Source of the DNA: Planctomycetota bacterium
Lineage (GTDB): Bacteria > Planctomycetota > Phycisphaerae > Sedimentisphaerales > Anaerohalosphaeraceae
NCBI GenBank assembly: GCA_030637065.1
Contig: DAOVVQ010000013.1
Coordinates: forward strand, 1-25,505
Direction of reading: 5' to 3'
Length of the DNA stretch: 25,505 nucleotides
Shown here: one piece after another, positions 15,711 through 23,216 of the stretch
Numbering within the stretch: the first letter of the stretch is position 1
Layout of the letters: every line of letters begins with the position of its first letter
Notes under the pieces: model-generated
What the model was told of the DNA's origin: nothing
The model's input: only the letters and a program-made list of their open reading frames with translations
Databases searched by the model: none
Made by a program: the position numbers and the translations under genes

Positions 15711-17342
15711 ATGTTTAGTAAACAGTTAAATGGGAAATCCCAGACAACTTTAAGCCGTCGTCAATTCCTAAGAGCGGCAGGATTCACCCTGGCCTCTATG
15801 ATGCTAAGGAAGCCTCAGCCGGCTGCGGGGGGATTTATAATCTCCAACAGGGGACTTGATGCGAAGTTGACGACCCATCGGCCAAACGTGATCTATTTCT
15901 TCAGCGACACACACCGCTGGGGGGCTATGAATTTTACGCAGAGCCCCGATACTCAGACACCTTTCATGAATCGGATGAAAAACAACGGCGTCTCCATGGA
16001 CCGCTGTTACAGTAATCTTCCTATCTGCACGCCTTACAGGGGTATCTTGATGTCGGGGAGATGGCCCTGGCAGCAGGGAATAATGGCCAATCATATGAAT
16101 CTCGGCGAAAGGCCGGACGAGGCCGACAAGTTCCGGGGAACACTTGCATGGATGTTCAAAGACGCCGGCTACAACACAGGTTATTTCGGAAAAGGGCACT
16201 GGGGCGGAAATGATGTTCGCGCTTTTGGATTCGATAAAAGTATCATCTGGAGCGGAACGAACAATCATTTAACCAACACCTATAAGGAGGATGGTGGGAC
16301 GAGCGAAACATGGTCCCGCGGTGAAACGGATGACTCCAACTGCACACCTACTGTCACGCAGGCGCTGGACTGGATCGATCTTCATTACGGCGATCCCAAA
16401 CCTTTCTTTGCGATGATCTCCGTAAATCCGCCTCACAGTGTTATGACCGATGCGCCGGACGGCAAGAAGGCACTTTATCCGGATGAGACAGTGCTGCCCT
16501 ATCATCCTCACGATGAACTGCATGATTTCCCCCAACACCAGGGCTATCACGCTCATGTCAGTGACGTCGATGACGAGATAGGACGCATACTGGCTAAAAT
16601 GGCAGATTTGGGAATCGCTAATGAGACTATATTTATATACTCTTCCGACCACGGCGGGATGAGCGGTGTTAACGGCGAAGGTTACGGGGCAAAACGCTTC
16701 CCGGAAGATGAATCTTCCAGGGTGCCCTTCCTTATCCAGTGGCCCGGAACGATTCCTGCAGGTCGTAGATTGAATGAGCTGTTTTCTACGATCGATCATT
16801 TTCCGACGATATGCAGCCTGGCTAATATCGGCTATCAACTCAAAGCGGCGGGAACACGAGAGGCATCTGAATCACTTGCATATTTAAATGCATGCCCCGG
16901 TCTGGACTTTTCGAAGAACATACTCAGGCTGTCGGGCGGTCCTGATCCGGAGTCAGTATTTATTATGCATCCATCAAATATGAACAAGAAAAGCGGGCCT
17001 GGCGGCTGGGTAATTGTTACCCGGGGCGTTGTTACCAAAGATCACACTTATGCGGTTTCGCCTGACGGGGAGTATTGCCTGTATGATAACAGGGGCGAAT
17101 ATCAATATCCCAATCTCATCGGTCAGCCGGGATACTTGACCATCCGTCATGCACTTTGGGAGAAAATTCACGACTGGATGGCAGTCGCCGAAGATCCCTT
17201 TACGGATACCTGGTTTGCGGAAATGCCGAACAGCAGGATCAAAGCCTGGAACGAGGAACACGGCTTCGGCGCCGACAATCAGAACAGGGTAATAGGCAAG
17301 CAGGCACTTTTTGATATCAGTAAATCCGAGCCTCTGGCCTGA
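15711..17342 (+). CDS. Sulfatase (arylsulfatase family, Cys-type), Tat-exported
   Basis: This 543-residue enzyme removes sulfate esters, probably from a glycan. A twin-arginine signal (TLSRRQFLRAAG, 13-24) directs export in folded form. RPNVIYFFSDTHRW (57-70) opens the alkaline-phosphatase-like fold with a metal ligand (D66). ICTPYRG (105-111) is the C-x-P-x-R motif, so C106 should be converted to formylglycine. YSSDHGGMSG supplies further calcium ligands, and RVPFLIQWPG is a typical sulfatase segment. The length is normal. The maturing enzyme (FGE or anaerobic SME) is not in the window. With galactosidases on both sides, a sulfated galactan or galactose-containing glycan is the inferred substrate; the sulfatase subfamily cannot be settled by eye. 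It converges with the reductase 50 bp downstream. Confidence 0.92.
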   Translation: MFSKQLNGKSQTTLSRRQFLRAAGFTLASMMLRKPQPAAGGFIISNRGLDAKLTTHRPNVIYFFSDTHRWGAMNFTQSPDTQTPFMNRMKNNGVSMDRCYSNLPICTPYRGILMSGRWPWQQGIMANHMNLGERPDEADKFRGTLAWMFKDAGYNTGYFGKGHWGGNDVRAFGFDKSIIWSGTNNHLTNTYKEDGGTSETWSRGETDDSNCTPTVTQALDWIDLHYGDPKPFFAMISVNPPHSVMTDAPDGKKALYPDETVLPYHPHDELHDFPQHQGYHAHVSDVDDEIGRILAKMADLGIANETIFIYSSDHGGMSGVNGEGYGAKRFPEDESSRVPFLIQWPGTIPAGRRLNELFSTIDHFPTICSLANIGYQLKAAGTREASESLAYLNACPGLDFSKNILRLSGGPDPESVFIMHPSNMNKKSGPGGWVIVTRGVVTKDHTYAVSPDGEYCLYDNRGEYQYPNLIGQPGYLTIRHALWEKIHDWMAVAEDPFTDTWFAEMPNSRIKAWNEEHGFGADNQNRVIGKQALFDISKSEPLA

Positions 17343-17392
17343 GATATCCAACTTTATGGCGATGTCGATTTACTTTAATGAATTTTCTCTGC

Positions 17393-18421
17393 TCAGGTTT
17401 GCTGGTTCTTTGGTCCTGAGTTTTTGTTCGGTTTTTTCACAGGACGCGGGAAGATCGGGGCTGTATCTTTTGCCAATAGCTTAAGTGCCTTTTCTTCCCT
17501 GGCATTGAGGGGTTTGGCCTTGGAGGCAACGTTTAAGGCGATACGGAAGAGGTTCGCGTCGCCGGGAGGCAGGGCTGCTGTGACACCGCGGGCCAGTGTC
17601 CATCGCAGGGCCAGGGCCGCGATCGCCGGGTCCTCTATGGGTTTGTACCAGGTTTTCTTGACGGATCGGGTTTCCTTGGTCGTACCATCGGGCCATTCGG
17701 TCATGGCCATCGCCTTAATAGCCAGCGTTCCCATTGACCTGTCTTCCGCGGCAGCCAGAGGCCCGGAGTCGAAACCGTTTTGATAATGGCAAACAAAATT
17801 CACCGGATAAAGGATCGTATCGAAGAGACCGCTCTCGATCGCTTTCATCGCAGCTTCGACCGAATGAGCCGAAAAACCTATGTGCCTGACCAGCCCTTTC
17901 CGCTTTGCTTCCAGGAAGGCTTCTATTGCCCCTCCGGGACCCAGGGCCCGGTCAACATCTTCTTTGACGTCCGTTATCCCGTGCAACTGGTAGAGATCGA
18001 AATGATCGGTCTTGAGTCGTTTCAGGGAACGGTGAAGTTCCTCACTGGCTTGCTTCTTGAGTCGCTGCCCTGTCTTACAGGCCAGAAAGACCCTGTCTCG
18101 GTAGGGCTTAAGGGCCGGGCCCATCTTCTCCTCGGCCTCGCCTTTGCCGTAGGAAGGCGCGACATCGAAATAATTCACCCCCCGATCAAAAGCCTCGGCG
18201 ATACGATTATTGGCCTCCTTCTGGCTTGCCCCCACTACTACAATGCCTCCGAACCCAACAACCGAAAGGCTCCGGCCCGTTGAGCCCAATATTCTTCTTG
18301 GGATCGGCTCGCCAGAGTCCTTCGTGGAATCGATAAGATCGGCCCAAAGATCGCGGCCAAGCATATCCGCAATACACGCAACGGTGCTGCCCTTGATAAA
18401 GCTGCGTCGCTGAATTTTCAT
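17393..18421 (-). CDS. Aldo/keto reductase with a twin-arginine leader
   Basis: This 342-residue protein belongs to the aldo/keto reductase family, which reduces carbonyls (or oxidises alcohols) with NAD(P)H. The catalytic tetrad is visible as D86 and Y91 (NYFDVAPSYGKGEAE), K116 (LACKTG) and H147 (YQLHG). The N-terminus IQRRSFIKGST carries a twin-arginine motif, though the hydrophobic stretch after it is weak. If exported, a nicotinamide cofactor would have to be bound before Tat transport, which is unusual for this family. The C-terminus is lysine- and proline-rich. It is divergent from the GH5-like gene and convergent with the sulfatase. AGGGG lies before the ATG. The substrate is unknown; sugar or sugar-acid reduction would fit the context. 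Confidence 0.9.
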   Translation of the reverse strand: MKIQRRSFIKGSTVACIADMLGRDLWADLIDSTKDSGEPIPRRILGSTGRSLSVVGFGGIVVVGASQKEANNRIAEAFDRGVNYFDVAPSYGKGEAEEKMGPALKPYRDRVFLACKTGQRLKKQASEELHRSLKRLKTDHFDLYQLHGITDVKEDVDRALGPGGAIEAFLEAKRKGLVRHIGFSAHSVEAAMKAIESGLFDTILYPVNFVCHYQNGFDSGPLAAAEDRSMGTLAIKAMAMTEWPDGTTKETRSVKKTWYKPIEDPAIAALALRWTLARGVTAALPPGDANLFRIALNVASKAKPLNAREEKALKLLAKDTAPIFPRPVKKPNKNSGPKNQQT

Positions 18422-18548
18422 TGTACTTGCCCCCTAAAAAGAAACACACCAACTCTTTGAAACTGCACCAATTTACTGCCCTGCAGCCCAAAAGTCAACC
18501 GCTGATATCCGTCAGTTTGGATACAGTTGGATCTGCGGCGAGTAAGGC

Positions 18549-18577
18549 TTGACTGGGTGGGGTTATTGCTGTAGTTT
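18549..18577 (+). promoter_or_regulatory. Weak candidate promoter of the GH5-like gene
   Basis: TTGACT (18549-18554) and TAGTTT (18572-18577) are 17 bp apart. The -35 box matches 5 of 6 positions and the -10 box 3 of 6. It lies in the 215-bp divergent gap, about 60 bp before the ATG at 18637. Nothing else recognisable is in the gap. Confidence 0.3.
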
Positions 18578-18636
18578 AGATGATCGTTGGTCTTAGAGTT
18601 CAATTCGTGGTTAAATCTATGCAATAAGGAGCTATT

Positions 18637-19755
18637 ATGAGTCGCAAAGTTATTGTTTTAGCGTTGTTTCTGGCAATTTTGGCTGTTTTGTCTGTCGGTT
18701 GTGCTGCGACGGGCGGGTCCGGGCGTGTGCCAGCCGGTCAGAATAAGAATACTGTCCACGGCGCGATTTATATCCCCGCCAAGGCCTTCAATGCCCCGCA
18801 GATGTGGAAATTCTACGACCCAGCCGAGGCGAGGCGCGATATGGGCTATGCGGCCAAGATCAATCTTAACAGCGTCCGCGTCTGGCTAAGCTATGAATAC
18901 TGGGCCATCGATAAAAACTCTCTGGAGAGCAACTTTAACGACTTCCTTGCTGCCTGCGACGAAAAGGGCATCACCGTCTATCCGTCGCTCTTTGAGGGTT
19001 GCGGCGAGCCTCGCGACTCCGAGGGCATGTGGGATACGCATCCATGGACGGGAATATGTCAGAAATCACCGGCGCCCGAGGTTAATAAAAAACCGAAGAC
19101 CTGGGGCAAATACCGCAAATACATCACATGGTTCATGGAGAATTACAAAGACGACGACCGTGTCATTGCGATCGAGGTCATGAACGAGCCGCACGCCGAA
19201 TCGCCGAAATTTGCCCGGGCCATGTTCCTTCACGCCGACAAACTCCGCGGCAGCCGGCCGCTGACCATCGGCACCAGCGGAATGGGCAATTATCAGAAGT
19301 ATTACACCGACCTGAACATAGACATCATACAGATGCATGATAACTTCCCGAAGAGCGAAGAGCAGGTCAGGGGAAACATTGAAGCAGCTATCGCAATTGC
19401 AAAAGAGGCGGGTAAACCCTTATGGGTCGCCGAGTGGCAGCGCATACGACCGGGCGGGGCGGGATTTAAGGTCATGAAAGGCGGCATGGTGCAGGACGAG
19501 AAATTTTCCAACTACAGCTCGATGGCGCCAATCGTTCAGAGTTACGAGGTCGGCACGTATTTCTGGTCGCTGATGGTCAAGCCCGCTTATCTTGGCGGAC
19601 AGCGAAAGAACGGCACGATCAACGGTCTGTTCTTCGAGGACGGCTCGGTATGGAGCCTGGCCGACGCCCGCGCCATTGCAAATGACCCGACGCTCAAGCT
19701 GCGCGAGCGGCAGATCAAAACTTTTGAAGAATTGATGGCATTCGAGGCGGATTGA
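18637..19755 (+). CDS. GH5-like glycoside hydrolase, lipoprotein
   Basis: This 372-residue protein is probably anchored to a membrane: residues 1-21 are hydrophobic and end in the lipobox LSVGC (C22). The rest is a TIM barrel of clan GH-A type. IAIEVMNEPHAE gives the acid/base E184 in the N-E-P motif, and PLWVAEWQR gives the nucleophile E266. NSVRVWLSYEYW matches the second-strand arginine region of GH5/GH2-type barrels. Such enzymes cut beta-linked glycans (mannan, glucan, galactan or xylan); the family and substrate are not resolvable by eye. The ATG follows AAGGAG. The GH2 lipoprotein gene begins 40 bp downstream on the same strand, so the two are probably co-transcribed. Confidence 0.8.
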   Translation: MSRKVIVLALFLAILAVLSVGCAATGGSGRVPAGQNKNTVHGAIYIPAKAFNAPQMWKFYDPAEARRDMGYAAKINLNSVRVWLSYEYWAIDKNSLESNFNDFLAACDEKGITVYPSLFEGCGEPRDSEGMWDTHPWTGICQKSPAPEVNKKPKTWGKYRKYITWFMENYKDDDRVIAIEVMNEPHAESPKFARAMFLHADKLRGSRPLTIGTSGMGNYQKYYTDLNIDIIQMHDNFPKSEEQVRGNIEAAIAIAKEAGKPLWVAEWQRIRPGGAGFKVMKGGMVQDEKFSNYSSMAPIVQSYEVGTYFWSLMVKPAYLGGQRKNGTINGLFFEDGSVWSLADARAIANDPTLKLRERQIKTFEELMAFEAD

Positions 19756-19795
19756 ATTAGTCGATAGTCGTTAGTATTTAGCTGGGGAGATAGCT

Positions 19796-22261
19796 GTGAA
19801 ACTGCGAGATTACTTTATCGTTTCGCTTGCGGTCGTCCTGATCGCAGGCTGCACTGAGGCTGCCAGGACGAGTAATGGCCAAAAGACACCATCGCGGACC
19901 CGAACGAACATCGGATTCGACTGGAGATTCTCCAAAGGCGACATCGCCGGCGCTCATAAGGCCGGTTTTGATGCTTCCGACTGGCGAATAGTCGACCTGC
20001 CGCATGACTGGAGTATCGAAGGGCCTTTCGCCGAGGACAATCCGACCGCCCAGCAGGGCGGCTACGTCCCAGCGGGTATCGGCTGGTATCGCAAAACGCT
20101 TGATATTCCAGACGAGCTTGCCGGTAAGGCGGTCACGATAGAATTCGACGGCGTCTACAGAAACAGCGACGTCTGGGTCAACGGCAAACACCTGGGCAAT
20201 CGCCCGAACGGCTACATCAGCTTTAGCTACGATCTGACGCCTCATCTCGAATACGGCGGCGAAAACACCATCGCCGTAAGAGTCGACAACTCGCAACAGC
20301 CAAACTCCCGGTGGTATTCCGGCTCGGGGATATACCGGCACGTCTGGCTTAGCGTTACCGACAAGATCCACGTCGCCCAATGGGGAACGTATGTAACCAC
20401 GCCCGAGGTGACAAAGAGATCGGCCTCTGTTCGTGTCAGGACCAGGGTAGCGAACGAAACATCGCGGACAAAGCACGTTGAGATCGTAACACGGATAATC
20501 GGCCCCAAGGGCGAAATGTTAAAGGCCGTAAGCGCCCGGCATTCCATAGCCGCAGGCAAAACGCATGAATTCGACCAGAAGGCATCGGTAGCGAATCCGA
20601 AGCTTTGGTCGGTCGATGACCCGAAGCTCTACCGGGTCGACACGATCGTAAAAGCCGGCAGCGCAATAGTCGATAGCTTCGCGACCCCTTTCGGTATTCG
20701 CACGATCCGTTTCGATGCCAACGAGGGCTTCCTGCTGAACGAGCGAAATGTCAAGCTCCAGGGCGTCTGCATCCATCATGCCGCCGGTTGCGTAGGTGCC
20801 GCGGTGCCCGATCAGGTGATCGAGAGGCGACTGAAGATCTTAAAGGCTATGGGCTGTAACGCGATCAGGACGGGCCATACACCGTTTTCGCCGATCTTTT
20901 ACGACCTCTGCGACACGCTCGGCATTCTCGTATTAAATGAGGCGTTTGACTGCTGGGTAGAGGCCAAGTTGAAAAGCCCCTACGGCTACAATCTTTATTT
21001 CGAGAAGTGGTGGGCCAGGGACCTGACCGACCAGATACATCGCGACAGGAACCACCCGTCGGTCATTATGTGGAGCGTAGGCAACGAGATACATGAGACC
21101 AAGGACCCTCACGGGCTTGATATCCTCATCCCCATTCGCGACCTGATCCATGCCGAGGACCCGACAAGGCCGGTGACCGTCGGCTGTAACGGTATCAAGG
21201 GTGTAAATGCCGCCGGTGTCGCTGAGGCGATGGATGTGGTCGGATATAACGGTGGGGGCAGTTCGTGCTTCGAGTATGATAATGACCATAAGACCTATCC
21301 GGAGCGGAAGATGTACGGCTCGGAGGTTCCGCACTCCTTCCAGACCAGGGGCGTCTATCGCACGCAGACGATGTTTCGGGATGCAAGCAAGATGCAGCGG
21401 ATAGTCGTTCCCGACCTTACAGCCGAAGAGGTCTTTACCGATTTTCATCCCAGCTACAATTCCTCTTATGACAATTCCTATGTTCGGATCTGCGCACGGG
21501 ATTCGTGGCGGCTGACAAAAGAAAGGGATTTCTTCGCGGGTGAGTTTCGCTGGACGGGTTTCGATTATCTCGGCGAATCCCGCGGCTGGCCGGCTAAGCA
21601 CTTCAACGCCGGCGTAATTGACACGTGCGGATTTCCCAAGGAGAATTATTACTTCTACCAGAGCCAGTGGACCGATGAGCCGATGGTGCATATCCTGCCG
21701 CACTGGACGTGGAAGGGCAAGGAAGGGACGGTGATCCCGGTTTGGGCGTATACCAACTGCGATACCGTCGAGCTGTACCTTAACGGCAGGTCCTTAGGTG
21801 AAAAGAGACTGGGCGACAAGATGAACCTGTCGTGGGACGTCGAATATACCCGTGGCACACTCAAGGCCATCGGCAAGAGAGGCGGCAAAGTCGTTTCGCA
21901 GGACATCGTGCATACCGCGGGCAAGCCGGCCAGGGCAGCCGTAAGCTCCGACAGAAAGAAGATCAAAGCCGACGGCAGGGACCTGTTCCACCTGGAGGTT
22001 CGGATACTTGACGACAAGGGCCGGTTCGTCCCGACAGCCGTAAATGAAGTCACATTCGACATCACCGGTCCAGGCAGAATAATCGGCGTAGATAACGGCG
22101 ACTCGATCGACCACGCAAGCTACCAAACCAACAGCCGCAAGGCCTTCGCGGGAATGTGCCTGGCAATAATACAATCAACACAAAGCCCCGGCCAGATCCG
22201 CGTAACAGCCAGATCAAAAGGCCTGCGATCATCAACAATCACAGTAACCGCCGGCAAATGA
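19796..22261 (+). CDS. GH2 beta-galactosidase-like lipoprotein
   Basis: This 821-residue enzyme begins at a GTG preceded by GGGGAGA. Residues 1-18 form a lipoprotein signal with lipobox LIAGC (C19). The GH2 order follows: jelly roll (about 35-190, with VDLPHDWSIEGPF), immunoglobulin-like domain (about 195-305), TIM barrel (about 308-600) and C-terminal beta domains. WSVGNEIHE provides the acid/base E431 and MYGSEVPHS the nucleophile E510; RTGHTPFSP and DRNHPSVI are further signatures. It is a paralogue of the enzyme at 463-2994, similar in domain order and length, but lipid-anchored, with a different acceptor region (IHHAAGCVG instead of LHDDFGAMG). A galactosidase role is inferred from the family; other beta-glycosidase activities are possible. 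Confidence 0.88.
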   Translation: MKLRDYFIVSLAVVLIAGCTEAARTSNGQKTPSRTRTNIGFDWRFSKGDIAGAHKAGFDASDWRIVDLPHDWSIEGPFAEDNPTAQQGGYVPAGIGWYRKTLDIPDELAGKAVTIEFDGVYRNSDVWVNGKHLGNRPNGYISFSYDLTPHLEYGGENTIAVRVDNSQQPNSRWYSGSGIYRHVWLSVTDKIHVAQWGTYVTTPEVTKRSASVRVRTRVANETSRTKHVEIVTRIIGPKGEMLKAVSARHSIAAGKTHEFDQKASVANPKLWSVDDPKLYRVDTIVKAGSAIVDSFATPFGIRTIRFDANEGFLLNERNVKLQGVCIHHAAGCVGAAVPDQVIERRLKILKAMGCNAIRTGHTPFSPIFYDLCDTLGILVLNEAFDCWVEAKLKSPYGYNLYFEKWWARDLTDQIHRDRNHPSVIMWSVGNEIHETKDPHGLDILIPIRDLIHAEDPTRPVTVGCNGIKGVNAAGVAEAMDVVGYNGGGSSCFEYDNDHKTYPERKMYGSEVPHSFQTRGVYRTQTMFRDASKMQRIVVPDLTAEEVFTDFHPSYNSSYDNSYVRICARDSWRLTKERDFFAGEFRWTGFDYLGESRGWPAKHFNAGVIDTCGFPKENYYFYQSQWTDEPMVHILPHWTWKGKEGTVIPVWAYTNCDTVELYLNGRSLGEKRLGDKMNLSWDVEYTRGTLKAIGKRGGKVVSQDIVHTAGKPARAAVSSDRKKIKADGRDLFHLEVRILDDKGRFVPTAVNEVTFDITGPGRIIGVDNGDSIDHASYQTNSRKAFAGMCLAIIQSTQSPGQIRVTARSKGLRSSTITVTAGK

Positions 22262-22286
22262 TAGCAACTGAAGACGCGCTACACAC

Positions 22287-22380
22287 TTGGGTGGCAGCGC
22301 GTTTGCGCAGCAAACCGATGGGCGAATGCACATTGGTCCCACCCATCGCGATGGGCAAATGTGCATTGGCGGGCGGCAGA
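22287..22380 (+). repeat. Dispersed repeat, copy 2 (3' of the GH2 lipoprotein gene)
   Basis: The element begins with TTGGGTGGCAGCG (22287-22299), 25 bp after the GH2 stop codon. It contains 30 bases (22303-22332) identical to 12904-12933. A diverged second unit follows: GATGGGCGAATGCACATTGG is echoed by GATGGGCAAATGTGCATTGG, separated by CCCATCGCGATGGG (22343-22354), itself a palindrome-like block. The remainder of the gap (22381-22613) holds no gene that I can support. Confidence 0.7.
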
Positions 22381-22461
22381 GTTTTTATCCCCCCAGCCTG
22401 CCATTTTTTCATTTGGGCTATGTTCCTTTCGATTACCTTAACGTGCCCAGCCATATTCGGC

Positions 22462-22490
22462 TTGTGTTTTGGGTGGAAAGGGTGTATATG
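22462..22490 (+). promoter_or_regulatory. Weak candidate promoter of the truncated PhoD gene and downstream gene
   Basis: TTGTGT (22462-22467) and TATATG (22485-22490) are 17 bp apart, each matching 4 of 6 consensus bases. It is the best candidate in the 352-bp gap, but such matches arise by chance. Confidence 0.22.
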
Positions 22491-22613
22491 TTGGTTTCTT
22501 TCCGCAATAACGGGCATTTAGTTAGGAATCTGGAATCCTGGACACTGGGGCATCGGCAATAGAGGGCAGATCGAATGGGTAATTCTCGGATCGAACGGGC
22601 AGGGGCGGCTGGG

Positions 22614-23153
22614 ATGAAAGTTCACGTGAAAACGGCGATTATCGCGGTCTTTTGCATATTCTTTGTTGGCTCGACTCTGATCGCAGCCGGGCGCAACAGC
22701 GGATCCGGGTTCGGGGCGAGGTCGGCTGGGGCTCAGCGGGCCGGGTCACAGGGTCTTACGATAACGCATGGTCCGATCGTCGGCGGACTCAGGGCCGATG
22801 GTGCCCGGATATGGGCCCGGTCGTCTAAGCCGGGGCGGTTTAATGTTGTTTACGGACATGCCGGAGATGACGAGTGGGATCGCGTGGAGATAGTAACTTC
22901 GCTTGATCGGGATAATACCGGCTGGGTTGAGCTCGAGGGGCTCAGATCCGATACGAAGTATTATTATGAGCTTGAACTGTTGTTAGCGCCGGATGCGACG
23001 GGCAAGGGCGGCTGGTTTCGTACGCTGCCAGCGGAGGACGATTTTCGCGACAGCAGGTACAACCCGGATGGGCTTTTCAATTTCAGCTTCGAATTCGCCT
23101 GCGGCAACAGCCCCAGAGCTGTCGAGGTTGGCCTTGCGGAACCGCATGGGTAA
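22614..23153 (+). pseudogene. Truncated PhoD-type alkaline phosphatase (N-terminal domain only)
   Basis: I place the start at the ATG at 22614, which follows AGGGG and begins a clean signal peptide (MKVHVKTAIIAVFCIFFVG...). An ATG at 22575 in the same frame would add 13 non-hydrophobic residues. After the signal, LTITHGPIVGGLRADGARIWAR, the Y/V strands and the L-R-S-D-T-K-Y-Y-Y-E-L segment match the Fn3-like N-terminal domain of PhoD phosphatases. In full enzymes the metallophosphatase domain begins just after the F-x-F-A-C-G-N segment. Here only about 13 residues follow it before a TAA that lies inside a palindromic repeat, and none of the catalytic domain is found downstream. The gene is most likely a deletion remnant; a secreted stand-alone domain is less likely. 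Confidence 0.7.
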
Positions 23154-23165
23154 CAAGTTACCCAT
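23146..23165 (+). repeat. GGGTAAC palindromic repeat, copy 2
   Basis: ATGGGTAAC (23146-23154) and GTTACCCAT (23157-23165) form a perfect 9-bp stem with a 2-nt loop. The same core, preceded by GC and followed by a CTAC, occurs at 15595-15615. The stop codon of the truncated PhoD frame (23151-23153) falls inside it, which suggests that it marks the deletion or insertion junction. Confidence 0.65.
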
Positions 23166-23216
23166 CCTACGAGGCTGATTATTGACGGAATACTACTTTC
23201 TTACGGGAGCAGGAAA

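Noticed and set aside
17343..17392. Terminator between the converging sulfatase and reductase genes
   Set aside because: I find no convincing stem-loop with T-run on either strand in this 50-bp gap.
20933..21703. Open frame of 256 codons on the minus strand opposite the second GH2 gene
   Set aside because: The plus strand encodes the GH2 catalytic barrel here; the opposite frame has no ribosome-binding site or family features.
23154..23216. Continuation of the PhoD catalytic domain by frameshift
   Set aside because: No frame in this stretch or overlapping the next gene gives metallophosphatase motifs, and the downstream gene begins with its own signal peptide; deletion is the simpler explanation.
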